This document shows positions 43,648-54,553 of a DNA stretch of 64,000 bases, piece by piece. The notes beneath the pieces were generated by a model. The model did no database searches. It was not told where the DNA came from and saw only the letters and a list, made by a program, of their open reading frames with translations. Each line of letters starts with the position of its first letter. The first letter of the stretch is position 1. Source of the DNA: Didymella arachidicola (Eukaryota; Ascomycota; Dothideomycetes; Pleosporales; Didymellaceae); contig CM049996.1 of assembly GCA_016630955.3 (NCBI GenBank), positions 1,364,001 to 1,428,000 on the forward strand, in the 5' to 3' direction. A program made the position numbers and the translations under genes.

Positions 43648-44545
43648 TACCCAGCGAGGTTGAGAGAAGGCATCTTTATTGCATGGGCATTTGAGGCGTT
43701 TTAGCGATTTTGGAGACACTAATGCCTGGACGACATGGAAGGCTGGCCCTCGTTATCGAAAGCAGATACTATAGCATATACCAATGTTGCTCGCAGTTGT
43801 CCACGAGATAGTGAGCTCAACAAGTACCGCTTCACCGTCCAAGGAAGTTGAGCAAGTAGTGAAGTGCTGCCAGAAGTGTGTTTCTATAGTGTAAGGCCTA
43901 AAGTGGTAGCACCACCTGGACAAAAAATATCGGGCACCTTTGGCCGCTGACCTCATCAAAAGTATCCAACTTTTTTTTTGTCTAGGTGGTGATAGCTTTG
44001 AGGCCCTGCGTCGCAGAAGGTACGGGCGTCACCTCGCATCCTTCCATTTGTAATTGCGGTGTCAGCCGTCAGATTTCTCCGGATCAAACGTCCGCAGCTT
44101 GGCTCATTCCAAGGTTGCCCTCGTATGTTATCACGTGCCTTGTGACCCTCGCAACGTGACTCTTGCAACGCGACTCTCGACCATCTTGAACATCGAATTT
44201 CGAAACATCAACATCCAAACACTCTCCCCACATTTTGTAACGATGTGTTCTCCACATCTCACCCCGAATCATGCGACGCGTCATTGCCAAGCGAGGAGAA
44301 TGCCGATTCCCGCGCCCCTTTACCGCATTGGTCGGAATCACGGCTCGTGTCTAAGATCCTTGAGATAGAGACGAATAAGTGTTGAGTACAGGTCCTGAAA
44401 AGCAAGGCGCCAATAATGAAGAGCGCAACGTAGACTGTAACTTCACTCGGCCTATCCTAGCTCTGCTGCAACATCCATACTCGTCTGCACCCTCCTCTTT
44501 CGTTTTCCACAGACGAAATCTGCGATAGCGTGTCGCAAATCCACC
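43648..44545. other. Intergenic between 39946 gene and carboxylesterase
   Basis: About 900 bp, no gene. It holds a T9 run near 43971 and an imperfect direct repeat around 44150-44180 (CTCGCAACGTGACTCTTGCAACGCGACTCTCG). The last 100 bp is a pyrimidine-rich leader. Confidence 0.5.
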
Positions 44546-46420
44546 ATGATGACGCGCCCGCTCAACTCGAGCCTCATCTTCGACAGACGAGTGCTCCTGG
44601 GTCTCGGCGCCCTCATGATCCTCGCCTTCACATTCGCTTTCCTCTACTCGCCGGATCTGCGACCTAGCTCAGACTGGCTACCACCGCTGTCCTCGAAACC
44701 GACGCCCGTCTTTTCGATACCGCCGAAGAACGCACAAGACCCGAACGTGGTCGAGCTCGACTATCTCGCTATCAAACCGAATGTCACAGACAAAGTGCGC
44801 TCGTATTGGAACATCCCGTATGCGGCGACGGCTGGCGGCAAAAACAGGTTTCGTGGGCCGCAGCCTGTGAACAGAACGTATGGCATCGGACGAAAAGAGA
44901 AGCCGCTCGTATGGACCGGAGCTTTGGGCATGTGCCCGCGCATCCAGAAGATCGACCCGAGTCTGAGGAACAGGGACGACATCGCTGGCGAAGACGTCGT
45001 GGGCATCTTTGCAGATAAGACTGAGGACTGTTTGAGTCTGAATGTATTCACGCCGTTCGACGCCGAAGCTGGCGATGATCTTCCCGTACTGGTCAACATC
45101 CCAGGTGGGGGCTTCCATCTGCCTGGCAGGAGCAATGGCGGTGAGATGGTGGAGAAGGCCAGGAAGGAGAAAGGCAAGAATGGCAAATTGGACAAGGGTA
45201 TCATCGTGGTGACGATGTACTACCGGAATGGCATCTACGGCTTTCTGTCTGGCAAGGAAATTGCAGAGGACGGCGACTACAACAATGCGCTCAGAGACCA
45301 GAGGGTAGCGCTGGAATGGGTGCAGAAGTACATTCGCTACTTTGGCGGCAACCCGGATCATGTTGTTATCATGGGCACCAGCGCTGGAGGTGCCTCCGTG
45401 CTCCTGCAGCTTACTGCTAACGAAGGCGATAATCACGCTCCCATCCCTGGCACCGGTAGGAAGCCCCTTTTTCATGGCGCGATCGCCCAAAGCCCCGCGA
45501 GTCCAACTTTCTTCACACCCACACAGGCCGAAAAGTTTTACAACGAAGTCGCTGACGGGCTCAATTGCACCGACATCACTTGCATTCGCAACGCTTCCCC
45601 GGGCGATCTCTACTATGAGAACTACCCAATGAGCTTCCCTGGTCGCAAGACACCGCCGCGCTGGATGTGGGCACCCACCACTGAGCCTGCAGGTGGAATG
45701 TGGACTGAGCCTGCACCGGCAGCGATTATTCACAATCGATACGCCAAAGTGCCCACCATCATCGGCTTCACCTCGAACGAAGGATCAGACCAAGTCAAAA
45801 AGACAACCGACACACTCGGCGAGTTCAAATCCTACCTCAAGGACCACTACCCACTTCTCACTGACGACGACCTCGATCTCCTCGCCAAAACGTATCCGAA
45901 CGACCGACACTGGCCTGACAGCGGAAGATACTGGGATGCCGTAGCCAAGGCCCAGGGTGACATCCGCTACATCTGCCCCACGTACCTCGCTTCAAACGCC
46001 ATGGGCACAAACAATCCCGCGAACGTGCCAACATACCAATATCAGTGGGACGTCATGTGGGGCGTCGACATCGAGAACGGTTTCGGCACCAAGCACGCAG
46101 GCACAGTCGGACAAGTCATGGTGCGCCGCCACAACGAGATCTCCGATTACTTCATCAGCTTCGTCAAGTTTCTCGATCCCAACGTGGAGAAGGGCAAGGA
46201 TACGCCCACTTGGGAGAAACTAGATGATAGGAAGAGAAGGCTGTTCTTCACGAATATCAAGGAGGGTGGCAAGAGGGGTGATGGCACGAATATGCTGGGG
46301 AAAATGCGCGTGTGGATGGAGAGCGTGGATGAGAAGAGGGAAGCGAGCTGTGGGATTATAAGGGGGATGATGAAGAGGTTGCAGATGGAGGGCGTTGAGG
46401 CGCTGACGCTGGATAAATAG
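44546..46420 (+). CDS. Type-B carboxylesterase/lipase family protein, N-terminally membrane-anchored
   Basis: Single exon, 624 residues, starting at the first of two ATGs. After a short basic N-terminus comes a hydrophobic segment VLLGLGALMILAFTFAFLY (about 15-34) not followed by an evident cleavage site, suggesting a type II membrane anchor. The alpha/beta-hydrolase fold shows EDCLSLNVFTP, the oxyanion loop NIPGGGFHLPG, DQRVALEWVQKYIRYFGGNPDHV and the nucleophile elbow GTSAGGASVLL (Ser at about 282). The acidic residue is probably Glu in IGFTSNEGS (about 412) and the His probably in GTKHAGTVGQ. Substrate is unknown; the family covers esterases and lipases. All catalytic elements appear present. 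The gene has no introns, unlike most neighbours. Confidence 0.9.
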   Translation: MMTRPLNSSLIFDRRVLLGLGALMILAFTFAFLYSPDLRPSSDWLPPLSSKPTPVFSIPPKNAQDPNVVELDYLAIKPNVTDKVRSYWNIPYAATAGGKNRFRGPQPVNRTYGIGRKEKPLVWTGALGMCPRIQKIDPSLRNRDDIAGEDVVGIFADKTEDCLSLNVFTPFDAEAGDDLPVLVNIPGGGFHLPGRSNGGEMVEKARKEKGKNGKLDKGIIVVTMYYRNGIYGFLSGKEIAEDGDYNNALRDQRVALEWVQKYIRYFGGNPDHVVIMGTSAGGASVLLQLTANEGDNHAPIPGTGRKPLFHGAIAQSPASPTFFTPTQAEKFYNEVADGLNCTDITCIRNASPGDLYYENYPMSFPGRKTPPRWMWAPTTEPAGGMWTEPAPAAIIHNRYAKVPTIIGFTSNEGSDQVKKTTDTLGEFKSYLKDHYPLLTDDDLDLLAKTYPNDRHWPDSGRYWDAVAKAQGDIRYICPTYLASNAMGTNNPANVPTYQYQWDVMWGVDIENGFGTKHAGTVGQVMVRRHNEISDYFISFVKFLDPNVEKGKDTPTWEKLDDRKRRLFFTNIKEGGKRGDGTNMLGKMRVWMESVDEKREASCGIIRGMMKRLQMEGVEALTLDK

Positions 46421-47013
46421 AGAGTGTTGTGCGAGCGCATGGTTTTGTTTCACGTCGTATATACAGGGTAGGGCATATTGCGCATTTCAAGGCGTTGGGG
46501 TAGGTGCCTCACCGTATGCGGTGTTTGGCGGTACAAATTCGATTTCTTTGTTGGTTTAAGGGGTTTCGCATTTCGGAGGAGTCTTCGGCGGATTGGGAAG
46601 GCAGTGGTGATACGCGTAGAAGCGATTGAAATTAGGTAGGTGCTCTCCTCTAGCCTTCCTCTACACCAACGTCATCACCATGCTCATCTATCGATCGACA
46701 CATGTCCCGTGTCTTCTGACCGAAACTCCTAGTATTGGCAGCCTCGTTGCAGCCATAACACGCGGTCGTTCCAAGGGTTTCTGTCCCCTTCTTCGTTCTC
46801 GGGCAGTTGTTCAACGTGGGCAGATATTCAATGTTGCCTTTACTTGAGCATGACAGCAATCTTTCCAATTGCGCAACGATGGCTCTCTCACCTGGACGGA
46901 CAGTTGTAGCACGGTCATGGGCTTATAGAGCACGACCTGCATGTCGAGTCTCATCTGCTCACTACCTTCCTCCTTCATATCCTTCACCAAACGCCATCAA
47001 GGCCACCACCGAC
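46421..47013. other. Intergenic upstream of the GTPase locus
   Basis: About 590 bp; no supportable gene. Confidence 0.5.
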
Positions 47014-50000
47014 AATGTCTTCGAAGCTGTTTGAGCAGCACAAATCTACTCTGGTTTGTGGAATCTGCTGTTGCTCAGCGACATACTGATAGACCCTCAG
47101 AATGCAATCAAAGATAAGCATGCGACACAACCGAGGAAACCGCAACCGCATTTCACGCCAGTCGCTCGCTCGGAGAGCCCGCTATCTGAACCGGAAGATC
47201 CCCCCATACAGCAGAGCCCGCAGGTACTGGTAGCAACCATGGTCGCTCCTGTGCCCACTTCGGCTTCAGCGCCCGTAGGCGACCCTAGTACCCCAGAAGC
47301 TCATCCTTTCCTGAAGCGGTTGTAAGACATTAAAGTTGATGCGAAAGAAGAGATAGCGGCTTGGGACCCCTGCTTTCTGCCACATTCTTCCGATCCGGTA
47401 CCTGGACCATCGCAGACGCCATTGAAGCGAAAATGTAATTACGATGCTTGATGTCAAAGGCGTAACTAATTACATAACAGTCGCGGAACTCGAGTCCAAC
47501 TCAAGCGATGGCGAGAACGAAGACAAAGATGATTCAGATGAGGAAGAGGAAGGGGTTCCGCCGCATGATCCTAACTCGCAGATACGTCCAAGGTTGCCCA
47601 TCTATCATCCAGGCTTCCAACTTGCAGAAATCATCACTCAGAAAGTTCTAGCGACTTTTACCCAATTCATTGTAACCTCCATGCATAATGGTTACAAGGA
47701 CGAGGAGGCCGTGCGTCTGCGCGATGGGATCATCAAGAAGAAGACAATCAACTACCAGGATGCTGTTCGCCTGGCTGTAGCCGGAGACACCGGTGTGGGC
47801 AAGTCTGCCTTGCTCAATGCTCTGCTTGGAGTGCTGAACCTCACTATTGAGGTAAGTACCGTATAAGTCCATGAGTATTCTTGACTGACAAGACTTTATA
47901 GAGTGACTCTGGCGGTGCTTGTACTTGTGTCATCACCGAGTTTCGACAGTCCAATCTAACTCAGAGCACTCCGTACGCTGCAGAAGTCAAGTTCTTCTGC
48001 CTGGAAGTATGCAAGAACCTCGTCCAGAACATGTTTTCGCAATGGTATAACGTGAAGGCAAAGCAAAGAGAAAATCCTGATGATGTCGACGATATCGAGC
48101 TCTCTCAGATGTCGACAGCTCGCGACTGTCTCCAAGAACTCTTTGCCGATCGATATGAATATGGTACCGCAGAGTTGTTCATGGGTACCGCGACATTAGC
48201 GAATGATCCCAAAGTTTTGTGTCAGCTTACAAAATGGACCTGCGAGGTTCATCAGCAATTCACTAGGGATGGAGAGACCTCTGTCTACTTTGGAGCCAGC
48301 ACTCCAGAAGAACTCACGGAACAATATCACCCGTTCACACGTTCAGTACCGAACGCCAGCTACGACGGAAAGCCTCTTAGATTCACGCCCTGGCCTTTGG
48401 CTGAGGTTGTTCAAGTTTCCTTGGCCTCGCCAATTCTTGCGCAGAACGTCATCATCGCGGACGTTCCAGGAGTCTCGGATGTCAACTACTTCCACATCAA
48501 GACGCATTAAGAATGCGGCAGAGTATCTGCAAAAATGCAGCACTACCATCGTCGTGGGCAAAATCGACCGCTTGCAAGACAACGCTAGCTTTCGACAGCA
48601 GTACCTTGAGGCCTACCGACGAAGGCGCAGCGGCAGTTTTATTCTGGTTGCCACGAGATCAGATGATCTCAACGACGAGAACGGCTCTACGCTCGTGTTG
48701 GATCCCACGATAGAATCGCAGATGACGACCATCAACGAGAAATTGCTAAGCACAGAAAAGAAAATCCAGCTGACGGTCAAGGAGATGGAAAGTAAGGTCA
48801 ATAAGGAGTCCAAAGCAAACAGGAAGGCTCTGAGGCAGCAGAAGAAAAAACTCGTATCTCGAAAGAACGCCCTTGAAAAGCTGAGGAAGAGCGTCCGTAT
48901 CGCACATCGCAGCAAGCAAGTCAGCCGAATTATTGGTCTGAATTACCGCGCAGACACCGGCGACGATGCAGGCGCCCCAGTATTCTGTGTTTCAAACCGC
49001 ATGTACATGCGCCATCTGCGCGGTTACGACACCGATAACGTTGAAAGTATCCCCACGATGACGATTGAAGAGACGCAAATCCCAGCACTCATCTCTCATA
49101 TATTTGCCATGCCATCGAAGGGGCAGACGGCCACTCTCGACCATTTCGTTCGAGTATCTTTCCAGACACTATTAAGCGTAATCCAGATATCGTACAATAC
49201 GAGCACCTTAACCCGAGTCAAGCACCTTATAGACATTATCAAGGGAGCTCGAGATATATATGCACATATTACAAGCTACTATTTCTATTCACTAACACAA
49301 TACAAGATCTCGATACCAATATCAGTAACTTAGCCACCAAATTCACAAGGACCGACATCAAAAGCCTCGAAGACGAGCTTGCACACCACAGCCTACAAAA
49401 CAGATTCGATACTAGGGCGACAGCCCAGTTAAAAATTTAGGAAAAGCTAGTATACTCTCTTCAGCAAAACGCTTTCTTCGCTAACAAGCTCTAGCCTACA
49501 GCAACCCACAAGACGGTATGCAATAAGCAAGATCCGCGATCATTAACTATTTAGAAGACTCGAACTGACTTTAAAATAGGAACGCATATACTCAAAAAAA
49601 AAAAGAGGTCTGAACCTGCATTGGAATGAAGAACTGATGTCGCCTATGCGACCGGCCATTGATCAGATCTTTCGCACAATTCTTGACAAGTCTTGCGATG
49701 AGTTCCAGGCTCAGGCTGCTCAGACTATCAAGAATACTCTGACTGATTTGGACAACATACTTAAAGGTAAGTGTTGCATGATTCTGCTGAATCCTTGCAC
49801 TCATTATTCTCCAAGGGGATCCACGGGCATTAGCCGCAGATGCATACAAGTTGTGTCTTAAAAACAACAAGGTTCGGTATGTGGAGGAGATCTCTCGACA
49901 AGTTCTTACAGCTGGAAAGACATTGAAAGACGGTCTGATGTAAGCTTGGGTTGAGGACACATGGTAGCATGTACTGACATACACACAGTAAGGTGCACAT

Positions 50001-50463
50001 GCACGCTGTCAGGGTTGGCAAGGAGGACTACTTCTACGAAGCCATGCTCAATATCTACGCAGAGGCCATAGAGGTGAAAGGTACTGGGAAAGGTATGTGA
50101 TATCATTCCACGAAGCTATTCGGAAGCTCATGAAATTCAGGGATGACAATGATGGCTGCGCGATGCAAGTATCTCGAGGATACTATCCCTGGTCCTACCG
50201 GTCCTTTCAACAGCATCTCAGGCTGGGTCGAAGAAGACGCGAGAAAAGTCGTAGAGGAAGTCAAAGAACGACTCAAGAACGAAGCCGACGATGTTTTTCT
50301 GCAGATTCAGAACAATTTCATCGCCATGAGAAAGAGAAAGGAGAATGATACTCCAGAGGGCAGAAAGTTCCGCACTGAGTTGCATGAGTTGGTCGCCGAG
50401 GCGAGGAGGATCATAGATGGGGTTGGGACAGAGGCGCTGGATGCGTACAAGCTGTACAAGTGA
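47014..50463 (+). pseudogene. Decayed large GTPase (dynamin/SLIP-GC-like)
   Basis: Coding blocks in order. Residues with an acidic N-tail (SDGENEDKDDSDEEEEG) precede AVAGDTGVGKSALLNALL, a P-loop (G1), at about 47770-47830. A 50-bp intron (47852-47901) then joins LTIE to SDSGGACTCVITEF. The G3 block NVIIADVPGVSD ends in a frameshift near 48490-48510, after which the next frame continues RIKNAAEYLQKCSTTIVVGKIDRL and a G4-like VATRSDD. A further shift lies at about 49300. In-frame TAG stops then occur around 49438 and 49486. The 3' part (49622-50463) is again clean, with PMRPAIDQIFRTILDKSCDEF, several short introns and end ALDAYKLYK. One more TAA (47333) interrupts the frame upstream of the P-loop, although a start at ATG 47444 could avoid it. 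Fungal members of this group resemble vertebrate nuclear GTPase SLIP-GC. Function would be lost unless these are assembly errors. Confidence 0.7.
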
Positions 50464-51552
50464 TTGCAAGAATAGAAGGCTCCGAGTGTTTTGTGGCGCA
50501 TGGAAAGCAACACCAGGATAGAGATCGGGCTCCTTGTGGGCATCTCAACGAAGGTCAGAAGTTTGGGCAATTGACCGTTGATCTCATTCAGTTTCGACTC
50601 AATTCGAGGGCAGGCTCGATTTCGATCTCTTGATCTATGTGACACTGTGATATCCCTACTGACACATGACGTGAGCGACGAAGTTAGATGTTGCCTTCTG
50701 AGTTCCTGCTCTTTCCACTCAGACCGCCACGCGGTTCTCACAATCGACCCATGAACCGCACATGGACAATATGGCCTCCAACCAATAAAATGCTAGCGTC
50801 CTGATGATAGACATGTTGGGAATTTCTTAGCCGCCGCTAATATCCTGAAGAGAGCACAGTCGTGAAGGCGATGGAGTGAGAAAGCGACATCCCTAGCCTA
50901 CTTCCCACCGCATGGAATTTTGTAACGCTCATCGCTGATCTGCACGACATATTAATGTTCCTAAACGCACATGATGCCGCTGTTCTCCTGAAAGCACCCT
51001 TTGCTGTCACCATTTCTAGTAGGACGCCTAATAGTCTGCATCCTAGGAGCCCTTCACGTCTCTAGCTTGATAGGAAAGAAAGTTGAGGAATTGCTGAGTT
51101 TGTTTTAGGTCCATCCTCGTACTCCTTCTTAAAATGAGCACATAATTCTTGAATTCTTCTCTCGCAACAATGGACGTCCATTGTGTACACATCATCTGCA
51201 TCAGCGTGCGTTGGCCGTTCGTAGCGACAAAAGGTCATAGCAGCCATGAGAGGATTTTTTGTTTCTTTTCAAATTGCCACACAGCCTTAGAGAAATACTG
51301 TATGTCTCTCTAGTTCCCTGCTTGGAAGTTCTTGGGTACCGTACAGACTCCCAGCAGGAAGTTGTCATGTGACTATGTTGATTTGACTAACGGAGGCCTG
51401 GCAGCTGTTTGCCAGGTCATCAAAACCATCTGAGAGATTATCGGGTTGCATGTCGGCCTCAAGTCATTGTCTGCCATCCGAACCTCCAGCCTGGATGCCC
51501 TTGGATACGGTAAAGAGTTCCCATCTGAAATTATTGCGTGACGGCGCTGGTC
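50464..51552. other. Intergenic between two decayed loci
   Basis: About 1.1 kb without a supportable gene; short ORFs only. Confidence 0.5.
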
Positions 51553-52107
51553 TTATGAACCAAGACTCGTTGCCTTGCCAACTTGCACATCCGGTGCAAT
51601 CTCAAAGAGCCGTTGCGCCAAATTTGCGATCTCATCTCCGAGCCCTGCAAGATTAGATTTGATGGCATCCACCGTCTCACCTGATAGCTGACCACTACGA
51701 CAATAGATGTTCAGGCCAGCCAGCGTGAATAGTGTTTTGGCACCATTTGTTACGATCCACGAGTTGCCTTCCACAGCGCAGATATGTTCATGTCCCCATT
51801 GAGATGGAGGGTCGATTCCGTATCCCAGGATCTCCCATGTCGAACTCAGCAACCCAGTCCAACCGCTGCCGCGTCGCGAATACACCAAGCTCGCTCGTTC
51901 TCCGTGACTGAACGTATCCCCGCACAGGTATGGTACTAGCTCTCCGTTCGCTTCTCCGGCTATTCAGGACGGTGTGTTCAGTCCTCTGGCTACGCACACT
52001 GTTACCAAAGAGCCAGAGAGGGGTTGCCAGGTTATAGATTCTTCGAGTTGAGTACCCCACTGAACCGTTCGAATCTGCTTAGGTGTGAATGGCTGCGTGC
52101 TTTTGGG
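51553..52107 (-). pseudogene. Coding remnant of unknown family, with in-frame stop
   Basis: Minus-strand reading gives a coherent protein-like frame of about 184 codons, including STQPFTPKQIRTVQWGTQLE, SLVTVCVARGLNTP, then TGA at 51964-51966, then IAGEANGELVPYLCGD and NLAGLGDEIANLAQRLFEIAP. The stop sits where CGA would read through (one C-to-T change). No start codon or upstream exon is evident. It may be a dead gene or the last exon of one. No family recognised. Confidence 0.4.
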
Positions 52108-52519
52108 GCAGCAGAGTATAAGTCATTGTCACGCTGCGCGACTTGAGCCATCTGAGAAGACTAGAGTGCGTCATTGTCTACGTGCCAGCAAGCCATTTGA
52201 GCGGTGGTGGAAGAACACTGGGAGGCGACGTGATGTGCACGGCATTGGGCGCGCGTAAGTGAACTTCCGCATCAGCTGCCATCGACAAGGGGGCGATATG
52301 AAGAAGGTGCGCATACAGGTGCACGACGTATGGAGAGAGTCAGGATTAGCCTGACATTATCAGGCCAACAGGCAGCAGCGACTTAGCGCGTAGCTAGCGC
52401 GTTGTCGGGATTGTATACTTATACTCTTCGTTGCGCGAATTGAGCAGATAAATCATTGTTCAGTGTTAATTGGGCGATTTACTGAGCGAAGAAGGAATTT
52501 TCCACATCAGTCGTCTATC
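52108..52519. other. Intergenic upstream of F-box gene
   Basis: About 410 bp; no motif beyond the likely promoter. The frame of the F-box ORF is open to 52463 but begins there with GTG. Confidence 0.5.
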
Positions 52520-53794
52520 ATGCCAAAAGAAATGCGCACTTCTGCGCGTTCTCGTGCTTCAAAGCTGAACAATGACGTCACTTTAGCAACAAATCGCCGT
52601 ACCAGAAGCGGCCAACAACCTAACCGTCAACGAAATCCTCCACCAACAACCAAGGTCCCGGTGAAGCGACTCGCCCGAAAGCCGCCAGCTTTTGCATTCC
52701 TCGCTCGATCTCAGGATGTCATCAATGCGGACCCAAACAAACAAGTCCACCTCTTCTCTCTACCACGAGAGCTGCTCCAGCAAATCGCCAGCCACCTTCC
52801 CCTGATATCACTCATCTGCCTTACCTTAACATGTAAGGAAGCTGCGGAAGCATCCGGAACGCAGTCATGGGTGAATTACAAGAAAGAGAAGCGGTGGTCT
52901 ATGGATCGCCACGGCTTCATTGAATTGCTTGCCCGAGATTGGGGTCACATTCTGGACTTCTGCGAGCGCTGCGACACTTTTCATCCACCTCTACCGCTGC
53001 CGAGAAGTCATCGCGAAACGAAGCTGACAAAATGGTGTCTTGGCCAAGAAGCGATGATAGACTATCTTCCAAAAGACGCGGTGAATGGGTACAACCCTGT
53101 ATTCGTTCACGTCGCCAATGCCATGGGCGAGACTCAGGATGCCGCCTTGAAGGGTGCAGTTGGGCCACCGATTGCTACAATGTCTGGTAACTTTACTATC
53201 ACGAAAGACAACGTAGCATGGAGTCTCGACTCGTCCGCACGGCGCATCGACCGCAACCTAGTTGTCAAACACATTCACACGTTCCGCAGCCAAACAAGGA
53301 AGAGTCTAAGTGTCACAGATTTGCTTGCTCTGCCCATCCGTCTTTGCCCTCATCAGTCAACCGTAACAGCCACGCCCAACCCCACCATCGGCCTCAGGTC
53401 CTATTGGGGCTCAGGTCCCAAGATCGTCGAACAAAATGGTCGTCTTTTGACCCATGCCATCGCCTCTGCGTTCCCGTCATCAGCAAAGCAAGCTGTCGAT
53501 ATGAGTTCGCTAAAGCCTCTGACATCCACTGAACAAGCGCAGGTGTCTGCAGCCGATGGTAGAGAAGACGTTTTATGGCGATGCCGCTCATGTCCGACGA
53601 AGTACCACATTCAGCGTTCTAAAGATGCAGTCACCATCACAAGTTGGCATAGTTTTGGAAGAGATTTGTATCATGCGCCCAAGTACTGGAGCATGTTGGT
53701 ACGCAGGACAGGCACGACGCTGGGCAGGGACAAGAGGAATGATGAATGGTGGAGTCCATCAAGGACCGTACCGGACTTTGTCTGCGAACCATGA
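52520..53794 (+). CDS. F-box domain protein
   Basis: Single exon of 424 residues from the first in-frame ATG. The N-terminal 85 residues are basic and disordered (TSARSRASKLNNDVTLATN). The F-box spans about 95-135: VHLFSLPRELLQQIASHLPLISLICLTLTCKEAAEAS. F-box proteins bind Skp1 and recruit substrates to SCF ubiquitin ligases. A Cys/His pair region follows in DWGHILDFCERCDTFHPPL (about 155) and a C-x2-C in WRCRSCPTKYHIQ (about 355), possibly one split zinc site. The C-terminal part (SWHSFGRDLYHAPKYWSML) resembles the C-terminus of many fungal F-box proteins of unknown target. Such genes often occur in large, variable families in filamentous fungi. Confidence 0.8.
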   Translation: MPKEMRTSARSRASKLNNDVTLATNRRTRSGQQPNRQRNPPPTTKVPVKRLARKPPAFAFLARSQDVINADPNKQVHLFSLPRELLQQIASHLPLISLICLTLTCKEAAEASGTQSWVNYKKEKRWSMDRHGFIELLARDWGHILDFCERCDTFHPPLPLPRSHRETKLTKWCLGQEAMIDYLPKDAVNGYNPVFVHVANAMGETQDAALKGAVGPPIATMSGNFTITKDNVAWSLDSSARRIDRNLVVKHIHTFRSQTRKSLSVTDLLALPIRLCPHQSTVTATPNPTIGLRSYWGSGPKIVEQNGRLLTHAIASAFPSSAKQAVDMSSLKPLTSTEQAQVSAADGREDVLWRCRSCPTKYHIQRSKDAVTITSWHSFGRDLYHAPKYWSMLVRRTGTTLGRDKRNDEWWSPSRTVPDFVCEP

Positions 53795-54413
53795 TGGCTC
53801 TGGGACCCGATGCTACAATCAAATTAGTAATCTGTCAACATGCAAGGGTCCTTAGGCAGCCATTTGGCAAGTGCAGTCGATCTAGTCGACCCCTTTGCTT
53901 TGAGAAAAGCTCGGGCAGAGGCAACCGACTTCCGGAGAATCGGAGGTTGTCAGTACCTATTCATGTGCCACTCGAGAGCGAACAGACCGCCACAACAGAG
54001 CCTCATTCTTGTGGTATTAATCACAACCCAGCATTCTCTTGCAGGCGGCATCCGGCAGGAGCGAAAAATTGGATCTGAGGACGTCTATGACCCACAGCCT
54101 TCATTCCGACCAGCATCTTCGAGGTTCGCAGCATCGCATGCGCCGCATCGAGATCTGATTTTTCTCCACGCTGGCCTTGCAAGCTCTGTACTTCTTTTTT
54201 GCTTTGGAACATTGACCTTGAACGATGAAGTCCCGAAAAAGGTTATGTGCAACCGGAACATCTCACCGTTACTTAAGCTAGGACCTTTTTGGATTATTTC
54301 GAGCAGAGAAACAGAGGACAGGGAAGCATCGTGCCAAACAGTTTTCGTTCTGGGACTGCTGGAGAGAAGCGATGGAGGTGTGATAAGAATGCAACCTGAG
54401 CTGCTGGAGAATA
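53795..54413. other. Region between F-box gene and Tc1/mariner element
   Basis: About 620 bp. A 218-codon ORF starts at 53840 but runs through the TA site into the transposon end, so it is unlikely to be an intact gene. No motif recognised. Confidence 0.45.
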
Positions 54414-54415
54414 TA

Positions 54416-54457
54416 CAGTCGGGTGCCAAAAGTCTGTTCGCACGGGCGCACGAGCCA
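54416..54457 (+). repeat. Left terminal inverted repeat of Tc1/mariner element
   Basis: Pairs with the right end (about 55729-55771, reverse complement). The shared 17-bp core starts nine or ten bases in from each tip. Confidence 0.8.
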
Positions 54458-54553
54458 CTACACCAACATTGCGAGCTCAACTTTGAAGTAGAATAACCCC
54501 ACACAACGTAGACAAATTTAGACAATTTAAGTAATAAATAAATCGCAATACAC

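Noticed and set aside
44678..45733. 351-codon ORF antisense to the carboxylesterase
   Set aside because: It mirrors the GC-rich coding strand and has no motif, whereas the sense strand has a complete esterase.
49241..49620. Strong RIP signature in the GTPase pseudogene
   Set aside because: Stops fit C-to-T change, but CA dinucleotides remain abundant here, so a RIP claim is not supported by eye.
53840..54496. 218-codon ORF as an intact gene
   Set aside because: Its end lies inside the transposon's terminal repeat, so at best it is an interrupted gene; reported as a finding only.
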